From contig JACKBK010000053.1 in assembly GCA_020634555.1 (NCBI GenBank), positions 1 through 17,335 on the forward strand: a DNA stretch of 17,335 nucleotides, given 5' to 3'. The stretch's first letter is position 1, and every line of letters begins with the position of its first letter. This document shows positions 1-6,546 of this stretch, piece by piece. The position numbers were made by a program, and so were the translations under genes. The notes beneath the pieces are model-generated. The model searched no databases and was not told the DNA's origin. It worked only from the letters and a program-made list of their open reading frames with translations. Origin of the DNA: Caldilineae bacterium (GTDB taxonomy: Bacteria; Chloroflexota; Anaerolineae; JAAEKA01).

Positions 1-17
1 TCTGATACTCAGTTTGC

Positions 18-575
18 TCAGTCGTTGTCCGGCAGATCAGCGACCGGCAGTTCGGCCACAGTGGTCGGCGCTGAGATGCGCGGAGCGGGCGGCGGGGGAG
101 GTGGCGACTGGCTTTGCACCTGCATCGCGGGCACGTCCGTGTCGTTGCCGCAGTAGGGGCACATGCTCCAGCCCAGTTCCAGCAGTTCGCCGCAGTGGGC
201 GCAGTCTTTCTTGATGGGCGTGTGGCAGTAGGCGCAGAACCGCCAGTGCTTGTCCACCGCGCGCTGGCAGTTGGGGCAAACCAGTTGCTCCTCCATGCTG
301 CGCAGCAGCGCTTCCTCTTCCAGCGCCCGGTCGTATGCCTCTGCCAGGGTTTCCTTGGGACGCAACAAGATGTAGAGCAGCAGTCCGATTACGGGGAAAA
401 TGGCGACCAGCACGATGGCCAGGATCGCGGCAAAGATATCGCGCGAGCGCGAGCGGATGTCGCGCCACGTCCAGATGACGATGGCCAGCCAAAACGCCAG
501 CAGGAACGCGCCGCAGGTCGCCACCAGCACTTGCAGCACGGTTCCGATTGTGTTGGAAAGTCCGCCGATATCCAT
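18..575 (-). CDS. membrane-anchored double zinc-ribbon protein
   Basis: A 185-residue protein. Two hydrophobic segments (about residues 10-36 and 47-71) are followed by a charged helix (74-98, rich in Glu) and four CxxC pairs at 100-103, 114-117, 125-128 and 139-142, the pattern of a double zinc ribbon. The tail (about 149-185) is Pro/Ser-rich and probably disordered. The ribbons would lie on the cytoplasmic side if both helices cross the membrane. Similar small proteins are common in Chloroflexota and their function is not established; the ribbons could bind protein or nucleic acid. The ATG is preceded by GAGAGG about 12 bases upstream, and a good sigma-70-type promoter lies at 643-671, so it need not depend on ftsK read-through. 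The architecture is certain; the role is unknown. Confidence 0.85.
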   Translation of the reverse strand: MDIGGLSNTIGTVLQVLVATCGAFLLAFWLAIVIWTWRDIRSRSRDIFAAILAIVLVAIFPVIGLLLYILLRPKETLAEAYDRALEEEALLRSMEEQLVCPNCQRAVDKHWRFCAYCHTPIKKDCAHCGELLELGWSMCPYCGNDTDVPAMQVQSQSPPPPPPAPRISAPTTVAELPVADLPDND

Positions 576-612
576 CTATGAAAGAATCCTCTCTCAGTCC
601 TATTCGCGGCGA

Positions 613-631
613 GCGACGCCAGAGGCGTCGC
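613..631 (-). repeat. 8-bp perfect hairpin in the zinc-ribbon gene leader
   Basis: GCGACGCC and GGCGTCGC flank a 3-base loop (AGA). It lies between ftsK and the zinc-ribbon gene. Relative to the promoter at 643-671 it starts only a few bases after the expected transcription start, so it would form a 5'-end stem-loop in that mRNA. There is no T-tract after it on the minus strand, so it is a poor terminator. A degraded relative (GCCAGAGGCGTT) occurs near 11836-11850, so it may be a dispersed repeat. Confidence 0.6.
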
Positions 632-642
632 ACCGCCGCGGC

Positions 643-671
643 ATTATACCGCAAGCAACACTAAATAACAA
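643..671 (-). promoter_or_regulatory. sigma-70-type promoter for the zinc-ribbon gene
   Basis: On the minus strand TTGTTA (666-671) and a perfect TATAAT (643-648) are separated by 17 bases. Transcription would start near 636, giving a leader of about 60 bases. The promoter begins just after the ftsK stop codon at 687-689. Confidence 0.7.
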
Positions 672-686
672 TTGCCCGGCGGCGCA

Positions 687-2981
687 TCATGCGATATCCA
701 GCCAGTCATCGTCGTCGCCCTCGTCGCTGGCCAACAGCAATACCTCGCGGCCGCGGCCCGCGCCCTCGTCGTAGCCGACGTAGCCGTCCTCCTCCATACG
801 CGCCATCAACTCGGCGGCGCGGTTGTAGCTGACCCGCAGCCGCCGCTGCAGCCACGACGTGCTGACCCGTTCCTCTTTCTCAACCAGATCCAGCGCCCGC
901 TCGTAGAGTTCATCCTGGTCGTCCAGATCAGCCATTAGCCCGGTCCAGGGATAGCGCGGCTGGTTGGGCGCGACTTCCTCAGCCGGCATACTGGTGGTCC
1001 AGAAGCGCACCAGCGCTTCGATCTCCTTGTCCGAGATGAAGGACCCCTGGACGCGCGCCAGCTTGCTGCTATCGGGCCGCATAAAGAGCATGTCGCCGCG
1101 CCCCAGCAGTTTCTCCGCCCCCGGCGTGTCGAGAATCACCCGGCTGTCGGTCTGGCTGGTTACGGAAAAGGCCAGGCGCGCCGGGAAGTTAGCCTTGATC
1201 AGCCCGGTGACCACGTCGACGCTGGGGCGCTGCGTCGCGACCACCAGGTGAATGCCGGTGGCGCGCGCCATCTGCGCCAGCCGGCACACGTAGAACTCCA
1301 CCTTGTCGGGCGCGGCGGACATCAGATCGGCCAACTCGTCGATGATAAGCACGAAATAGGGGTACGGTTCCAGGTCGGCCCACTCGGACGGCTTGTTCTT
1401 GCGATCGACCTTGCGATTATAGTCCTTGAGCTGGCGGGCGCCGACGCGGGCGAAGTTGCGGTAGCGCTCGTCCATCTGCAGGGTCATCCAGGCCAGCGCG
1501 CCCAGAACCTGATCGATATCCGTCACCACCGGCGAGATCAGGTGCGGCACGCCGTTGAACGCGACCAGTTCGACCCGCTTGGGGTCGATCAGCAGCAGCC
1601 GCAGAACATCCGGGCCGTTGTTGAACAGCAGGCTGGCTACGATGCTGTTGATGCAGACCGATTTGCCCGACCCGGTTGCGCCGGCGATCAGCAAGTGGGG
1701 CATGACTGAAAGGTCAGCAGCTACCGGGTTGCCGGCCACATCGCGCCCCAGACCGGCTACCAGCGGCGACTTGTGGCCTGCCATCGCCGGCGATTCCAGG
1801 ATAGCGCGCAGCGGCACCAGGTCTGTGTCCGTGTTGGGAACCTCGATACCAACGAATCCCTTGCCGGGAACCGGCGCCTCGATGCGCAAGGTCGGCGCCT
1901 CCAGCGCCAGCGCCAGGTCATTGGTCAGCGCCTTGATGCGGCTGACCCGCACGCGGCGATCCACGGTCTTTCCCGCCGGACCGCGGCGCGGGATGGTTCC
2001 CGGCACGACGCCGAACTGCGTCACCGCCGGGCCGACGTTGACCTCGACCACGTTGACCGGCACATTGAAGCTGGCCATCGTCTCCTCGATGACGCGAATC
2101 TTCTGCTGGACGTCAATACTGGTCTCCGTGTCGGTTGGCTCTTCGGACAACAGAGACAGCGGCGGCAGGAAATCTGGCCGGGGTTTGGGCTTGATCGGCC
2201 GCGACAGGGCCTTGGCGCGCGCGGTTCGCTGCACCTTGACCGGTTCCGAGGCCGCGATGGAGGGGCGGTCGTAAGCGTCATCGGCAGACTTGCTGGCCGC
2301 GGTGCGCGGCTTGGCTTGGTTGGCCGGCGGCGTTTCGTCCACGTCTTCGATTTCCTCAGGCGCGTCCGGCAGCAGCAGTTGAGAGTAGTCGCTGAGTCGA
2401 TCTGGCAGGCCGCGCCAGTTGATCCGCGTCACGCCCAGCGCACGCAGCACCAACCACAGTCCCAGTCCCGCCAGCGCAATGAGCAGGACAGAAACCAGCA
2501 GATCGCCCAGCAGCGATGACGTTAACGACCCCATGACCCAACCGACCAACCCGCCGCCGCCGCCATCAAGCGCAAGCTGCAAGGGGTCGGCAGCATCGTT
2601 GAGGATGTGGCTCATTCCCAGCGCGGCCAGCAGCATCAGGCTGGCGCCCAGCGCGACCTCGCCCACCACCCGCCATGGGATGCCAAGGCCGACGCCCAGG
2701 CGCCCGGAGGTCTGGCGCGCGAGCACGCCAAGAACCACCAACGCAGCAGCCAGCAAAATTGGCAGCCCGCCCCAGCCGAACAGTTGCCGCACCGGCCCAG
2801 CCGCGGCCTCCTCACCGCGGCGCACGAAGTCCACGAAAAGCAGGCCGACCACCACCAGCGCGATCAACGCGATGATCTCGGCGTTGGCCGCGAGGGTTTT
2901 CTGCCAACCGGCGCCAGTGCGCCGGGCTGGCTTGCTTTTGGATTTTGGTTTGGACTTGCGCGAACTGCTGCGCTTGTTCAT
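687..2981 (-). CDS. ftsK: FtsK/SpoIIIE-family DNA translocase
   Basis: A 764-residue hexameric, ATP-driven double-stranded DNA pump, expected at the division septum, that clears and aligns chromosome ends during cell division. A Lys/Ser-rich N-terminus is followed by about four membrane helices (35-52, 71-90, 104-125 and 145-182), a charged linker (200-285), then the motor. Walker A is GATGSGKS (Lys440), Walker B is LIIDELADLM (Asp548-Glu549), and VVATQRPSVDVVTG matches the FtsK/SpoIIIE core. Residues 690-750 fit the C-terminal gamma winged-helix that reads polar DNA sites. The short linker is closer to SpoIIIE/SftA-length proteins than to E. coli FtsK (over 1300 residues). The frame stays open to 3152, but that extension only reads through palindromic repeats, so I chose the ATG at 2981 (MNKRSSSRK). 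The ribosome-binding site is weak and no clear promoter was found. Confidence 0.95.
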   Translation of the reverse strand: MNKRSSSRKSKPKSKSKPARRTGAGWQKTLAANAEIIALIALVVVGLLFVDFVRRGEEAAAGPVRQLFGWGGLPILLAAALVVLGVLARQTSGRLGVGLGIPWRVVGEVALGASLMLLAALGMSHILNDAADPLQLALDGGGGGLVGWVMGSLTSSLLGDLLVSVLLIALAGLGLWLVLRALGVTRINWRGLPDRLSDYSQLLLPDAPEEIEDVDETPPANQAKPRTAASKSADDAYDRPSIAASEPVKVQRTARAKALSRPIKPKPRPDFLPPLSLLSEEPTDTETSIDVQQKIRVIEETMASFNVPVNVVEVNVGPAVTQFGVVPGTIPRRGPAGKTVDRRVRVSRIKALTNDLALALEAPTLRIEAPVPGKGFVGIEVPNTDTDLVPLRAILESPAMAGHKSPLVAGLGRDVAGNPVAADLSVMPHLLIAGATGSGKSVCINSIVASLLFNNGPDVLRLLLIDPKRVELVAFNGVPHLISPVVTDIDQVLGALAWMTLQMDERYRNFARVGARQLKDYNRKVDRKNKPSEWADLEPYPYFVLIIDELADLMSAAPDKVEFYVCRLAQMARATGIHLVVATQRPSVDVVTGLIKANFPARLAFSVTSQTDSRVILDTPGAEKLLGRGDMLFMRPDSSKLARVQGSFISDKEIEALVRFWTTSMPAEEVAPNQPRYPWTGLMADLDDQDELYERALDLVEKEERVSTSWLQRRLRVSYNRAAELMARMEEDGYVGYDEGAGRGREVLLLASDEGDDDDWLDIA

Positions 2982-3098
2982 GACAGTCTCGGTGAATTGA
3001 TAGGTGGTTCGCAACCAGGCAAGCTTCACTGCGGCGTCACTCCCGCGTCCGCGGGAGTCTAGTGCCTGTGAAGAGTGGATTCCCGCCTCCGCGGGAAT
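2982..3098. repeat. REPIN-like pair of inverted hairpin repeats upstream of ftsK
   Basis: Two hairpins lie 20 bases apart: ACTCCCGC-GTCC-GCGGGAGT at 3039-3058 and ATTCCCGC-CTCC-GCGGGAAT at 3079-3098. The second base pair is C-G in one and T-A in the other, so both stems stay perfect. The flanks (GTCA before the first, TGATG after the second) show that the units are inverted relative to each other, like REP doublets. Hairpins of the form ATTCCCGC..GCGGGAAT are common dispersed bacterial repeats. A degenerate single copy lies at 11853-11873. The 2982-3038 stretch is the ftsK leader, where I see no convincing promoter. Confidence 0.7.
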
Positions 3099-3148
3099 GA
3101 TGTGTGAGCGGGTGAGCAGTTTCGATGCTTCGCAGATTCTGGAAACAA

Positions 3149-3194
3149 ACAACGGCGTTCAACGCCTGCCGCGGCAGGCGTTGAACGCCGTTGT
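3149..3194 (-). terminator. 46-bp perfect palindrome, probable terminator of the S1-domain gene
   Basis: All 46 bases are self-complementary, centred between 3171 and 3172, with no unpaired loop base other than those forced by folding. Both strands read ACAACGGCGTTC..GAACGCCGTTGT. It begins 47 bases past the S1-gene stop. On the minus strand it is followed by TTGTTTCC, a moderately T-rich tail, which suits an intrinsic terminator. The length and perfection exceed what a terminator needs, so it may also be a repeat element. Confidence 0.6.
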
Positions 3195-3241
3195 GGAAAT
3201 ACCGGGCGGTCACGGGCGCCTGCTGCGGCCCCGGAGTGAGG

Positions 3242-4270
3242 TCAAGACCATTCGTCGTAGGCGTCGGTGTGGCGCGCTTCGCGAGCCTGGCGCAGACTGA
3301 GACCGATACGGCGATGGACGGGATCAACTGCCAGCACACGCACACGCACCTGCTGGCCCTCGCTGACAACGTTGCGCGGGTGCAGGAACGTACCTTCAGC
3401 CAGTTCAGAAATGTGGATCAACCCCTCGACACCGTCCTCCAGCCGCGTGAACGCGCCGAAGTTGACGACGTTTGTCACCTCGCCCGAGACGACGTCGCCG
3501 ATGGTGTAGCGTTGGCTCACGCCTTGCCAGGGGTCTGCCTGCAGATGCTTGAGGCTGAGCTGGATCTTGCGTTCCTCGTGGTTGATGTCGAGCACATAGA
3601 CCTGGATCTCCTGCCCGACCTGCACCACGTCGCTCGGATCGTTGACCCGTCCCCACGAAAGCTCCGAGATGTGCAACAACCCCTCGTAGCCACCCAGGTC
3701 CACAAAGGCGCCAAAGCGGCGCAGGTTGCTCACCTGGCCGCGGACCACGTCGCCCACATGGAGGCGGGCAAAGAGGCTCTCGCTGCGCTCTTCAACGCAA
3801 GCGACCCGCTCCGAAAGCACCAGACGGCTGCGTAGCCGGTCGATTTCAATGACTTGCAGCTTCAGTTTTTCACCGATGCGCCGGGCCAAGGCCTCCTCTC
3901 GCATATCGTAGTCCAGGTTGACCGGGAAATCCAGAAGGTGTGAGCCGGGCACGAACCCAGACAAACATCCCAGATTGACCAACAGCCCGCCACGATTGTA
4001 GCCGGTCACAACCAAACAGCAAGGCGATTGCGTGGCGCTCAGTTGCTCGGCGTGTTGCCAGTCTTTTTCTTCGGCGCTGAGTTCTTCGTCTGTTCGTCCA
4101 AGACCGTCGTTGCCGTTGGCCGGGGAATTGCTGATCCATGGCGGCGGCGCGTCCTGCGTAACTATCTCACCGTAGGTGAGCAATGCCTCCCAATATCCGT
4201 CGTCCTCTTGAATCGTTTCGAGGGGTGTGCCAATCTGTCTGCTTCGATTACCTGTCTGAACATACTCCAT
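3242..4270 (-). CDS. S1-domain RNA-binding protein (ribosomal protein S1-like)
   Basis: A 342-residue protein. An acidic N-terminal region (1-78) is followed by three S1 OB-fold domains at about 81-155, 170-240 and 255-327. The last two are canonical: GDVVRGQVSNLRRFGAFVDL..GLLHISELS and GDVVSGEVTNVVNFGAFTRL..GLIHISELA. The first is divergent but keeps GGLLVNLGCLSGFVPGS, as in early domains of RpsA. In bacteria such proteins bind single-stranded mRNA and help the 30S subunit start translation. Three domains is fewer than the six of E. coli S1 but near the four of many Gram-positive and deep-branching bacteria. The frame is open to 4399, but that runs through the promoter. The ATG at 4270 has GGAGAGGA ten bases upstream, so it is the start. 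It could be the genome's main S1 or a paralogue. Confidence 0.9.
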   Translation of the reverse strand: MEYVQTGNRSRQIGTPLETIQEDDGYWEALLTYGEIVTQDAPPPWISNSPANGNDGLGRTDEELSAEEKDWQHAEQLSATQSPCCLVVTGYNRGGLLVNLGCLSGFVPGSHLLDFPVNLDYDMREEALARRIGEKLKLQVIEIDRLRSRLVLSERVACVEERSESLFARLHVGDVVRGQVSNLRRFGAFVDLGGYEGLLHISELSWGRVNDPSDVVQVGQEIQVYVLDINHEERKIQLSLKHLQADPWQGVSQRYTIGDVVSGEVTNVVNFGAFTRLEDGVEGLIHISELAEGTFLHPRNVVSEGQQVRVRVLAVDPVHRRIGLSLRQAREARHTDAYDEWS

Positions 4271-4334
4271 AATTGCTTCTTCCTCTCCAGTTGGTGGGCT
4301 GGTCCAACCTGGGACGGTCGAGAACCACCAAGGA

Positions 4335-4363
4335 ATTATAAGGTGAACATATGGCCTTGTCAA
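4335..4363 (-). promoter_or_regulatory. perfect-consensus sigma-70 promoter for the S1-domain gene
   Basis: On the minus strand TTGACA (4358-4363) and TATAAT (4335-4340) are exactly 17 bases apart. The start would be near 4328, leaving a leader of about 58 bases that ends in GGAGAGGA. TTGGTGG (4291-4297) and CCACCAA (4325-4331) in this leader can pair. Confidence 0.85.
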
Positions 4364-4380
4364 AAGCTTCACGTAATGTA

Positions 4381-4410
4381 TTGACAGCAACGCGCCCAAG
4401 GTGTTATCAT
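4381..4410 (+). promoter_or_regulatory. sigma-70 promoter for the HtrA-like lipoprotein gene
   Basis: TTGACA (4381-4386) and TATCAT (4405-4410) are separated by 18 bases, with a start near 4417 and a leader of about 86 bases. The -35 box is only 17 bases from the -35 box of the opposite-facing S1-gene promoter. An upstream GTG at 4401 falls inside this promoter, which excludes it as a start codon. Confidence 0.8.
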
Positions 4411-4502
4411 TAGCCGAACATTCGCGAGTTACACAATTTTATAACACGGGCTGCGTCCTGGCGCTCAGGCGTCTCATCGTGCAAGAAGCAAAGGAGAGAA
4501 GC

Positions 4503-6494
4503 ATGGTCTCCCGTCGGATTCAATTGGTAGGCATTTTAGTATTGCTGTTGGTTCTGGTGGCTGGCTGCGGCGGCCAGACCGCGCCGGACGTCGATGCAAC
4601 AGTAGCCGCGGCCGTGGCCGAGACAGCCGCGGCGCAGACCGAAAATCCGCCGGCCGCTACCTCTGTTCCTGCGGCCACGGCGGCGCCCACCAAGGCGCCG
4701 GAACAGGTTTCGATGGCGATTACCTCACTGGACGACCTTCAGAAGGCGGTCATCCAGATCGAGGCGCAGGGAACTTTTGTCGATCCGGAGGAAGGCGTGC
4801 AGTACGATACCGCCGGCCGGGGCTCAGGCTTTATCATCGACGAGGAAGGCCATGCTGTTACCAACAACCACGTCGTAACTGGCGCTGCGCTGCTCAAAGT
4901 TTGGGTCGGCGGTGAAAGCACGCCCCGCAACGCCAAAATACTGGGCGTATCGGAATGCTCTGACATGGCTGTGATCGACATCGAGGGCAGCGGCTATCCC
5001 TATCTGGAATGGTACGGCAGCGCCGTGCGTCCCGGTCTGGACGTCTACGCGGCCGGCTTCCCGCTGGGTGATCCCGAGTTCACGCTGACCCGAGGCATCG
5101 TCTCCAAGGCGCACGCCGATGGCGAGACCGACTGGGCTTCCATCGACAGCGTAATCGAGCACGACGCGACGATCAATCCTGGCAACTCCGGCGGGCCTCT
5201 GGTGACGGCCGACGGCAAGGTTGTAGGTATCAACTATGCCGGTGCCGACGACGCGAACCAGTATTTTGCAATCGCCCGCGGCGAGGCGCTGCCCATCATC
5301 GCCAAGCTGCTGCAGGACCAGGATGTCGATACGATCGGCATCAACGGCACGGCTTTGCTGGACGGCGACTTGTCCGGCATCTGGGTTTCCTCGGTGCAGT
5401 CCGGCTCACCGGCAGACGAAGCTGGCGTCAAGGCCGGCGACCTGATCGTCGCTCTGGAGGGACTGTCGTTGGGCACAGACGGCACCATGGCTGACTACTG
5501 TGACGTGCTGCGCACCCACGATCCCGACGACACCCTTAGCCTGGAAGTTGTTCGCACCTCTACCGAGGAATACCTGGAGGGCCAGTTGAACGGGCGCCCC
5601 TTGGAGCCTTCCTTCTCCTTTGCCCAGACTTTGGGCGATGACGTTAACCCGTCGCCGTCAGGATCAGGCGGCAGCGCTCCGGCGGCCTACGAGTACGTCA
5701 CCCTGGTGGACGACGAGAACGCGATCCAGTTTGAGGTGCCGACTGCCTGGGATGACACCGACGGCAGCACCTGGTTGTTCGATGATCAGTTGGTCGGTTC
5801 GGCTCTGTCAGCATCGCCTAACTACGACGAGTTCCTGAGTACCTATGGAACGCCGGGCGTCTTCTTCGGCGCATCGGCGGTCTTGACCCAGCGTTTCACT
5901 GTTGACAGCCTGCTGGATCGCTTCAAGGGCAACAACAACGAGCTTGACTGCACCTACGAAGGGCGCGATTCCTACGAGGACGCGCTGTACACCGGCCAGT
6001 ACGACTACTACAGCGACTGCGGCGACGTCAAAAGTACAATCATCGACCTGGTGGCCGAACCGGAGGACCAGTCATTCCTGATGTGGCTCAACATTCAGGT
6101 GGTGGACGACGCCGATCTGGACGCGCTGGATCATCTTCTTAACAGCTTCCAGGTGATCGGAGAGCTTCCCAGCGATGACGGCAGCTCTGCTGTGACGCCC
6201 CAGCCATCAGACGATGAGATCGACCCGGATTGGATTCCCCCGGCCGGCCAGGCCAGCGTGGTGCTGGTTAACGACGCCGCGGAGGATATCGTGGTTGCTA
6301 TCGCCGGCCAGGAGTTTGATGTTGCCTCTGCGGGGCAACTGGTAATCACTTTGGATCCGGGCGTCTACGACTATACCGCCACCGACCCGCGCTTCGACCC
6401 CTACGACTCGACATGCGAGGTCGAGGCGGATTCTGTCTACTATTGGTACAGCGACGACAGCGACTGGGGATCGTGCGAACCGATCTGGCCGTAG
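4503..6494 (+). CDS. HtrA/DegP-like trypsin-fold serine protease, lipoprotein
   Basis: A 663-residue extracytoplasmic protease of the S1C (HtrA) type. A signal peptide ends in the lipobox LVAGC (Cys22), so it is probably lipid-anchored outside the membrane. An Ala/Pro/Thr linker (26-68) precedes the protease domain (about 72-275). The catalytic triad is complete: His123 in TNNHVV, Asp154 in SDMAVI, Ser229 in NPGNSGGPL. One PDZ domain follows (about 285-362, with GSPADEAGVKAGDLIVALEG). The C-terminal 270 residues are not typical of HtrA: an acidic beta-rich region (about 396-580) and a small Cys-containing domain at the end (about 615-663). I do not recognise a family for either. The start is the ATG after AGGAGA, six bases away. 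It has its own promoter and a strong terminator, so it is probably monocistronic. It likely degrades or senses misfolded exported proteins. Confidence 0.93.
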   Translation: MVSRRIQLVGILVLLLVLVAGCGGQTAPDVDATVAAAVAETAAAQTENPPAATSVPAATAAPTKAPEQVSMAITSLDDLQKAVIQIEAQGTFVDPEEGVQYDTAGRGSGFIIDEEGHAVTNNHVVTGAALLKVWVGGESTPRNAKILGVSECSDMAVIDIEGSGYPYLEWYGSAVRPGLDVYAAGFPLGDPEFTLTRGIVSKAHADGETDWASIDSVIEHDATINPGNSGGPLVTADGKVVGINYAGADDANQYFAIARGEALPIIAKLLQDQDVDTIGINGTALLDGDLSGIWVSSVQSGSPADEAGVKAGDLIVALEGLSLGTDGTMADYCDVLRTHDPDDTLSLEVVRTSTEEYLEGQLNGRPLEPSFSFAQTLGDDVNPSPSGSGGSAPAAYEYVTLVDDENAIQFEVPTAWDDTDGSTWLFDDQLVGSALSASPNYDEFLSTYGTPGVFFGASAVLTQRFTVDSLLDRFKGNNNELDCTYEGRDSYEDALYTGQYDYYSDCGDVKSTIIDLVAEPEDQSFLMWLNIQVVDDADLDALDHLLNSFQVIGELPSDDGSSAVTPQPSDDEIDPDWIPPAGQASVVLVNDAAEDIVVAIAGQEFDVASAGQLVITLDPGVYDYTATDPRFDPYDSTCEVEADSVYYWYSDDSDWGSCEPIWP

Positions 6495-6500
6495 GTTTTC

Positions 6501-6546
6501 AGGACTGGCAGCTTTTTACATAAAGGCTGCCAGTCCTTTCTCCTTT
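6501..6546 (+). terminator. intrinsic terminator of the HtrA-like gene
   Basis: AGGACTGGCAGC (6501-6512) pairs perfectly with GCTGCCAGTCCT (6526-6537) around a 13-base loop. It is followed by TTCTCCTTT. It begins six bases after the stop codon. The next gene's only plausible start codons (TTG at 6545 or 6551) lie in or directly after the T-tract. Confidence 0.85.

Noticed and set aside
2982..3152. 57-residue N-terminal extension of FtsK
   Set aside because: It translates dispersed hairpin repeats and starts at TTG in the terminator region. The ATG at 2981 opens a typical Lys/Ser-rich FtsK N-terminus.
4271..4399. 43-residue N-terminal extension of the S1-domain protein
   Set aside because: It would be encoded across the perfect promoter. 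The ATG at 4270 has a strong ribosome-binding site.
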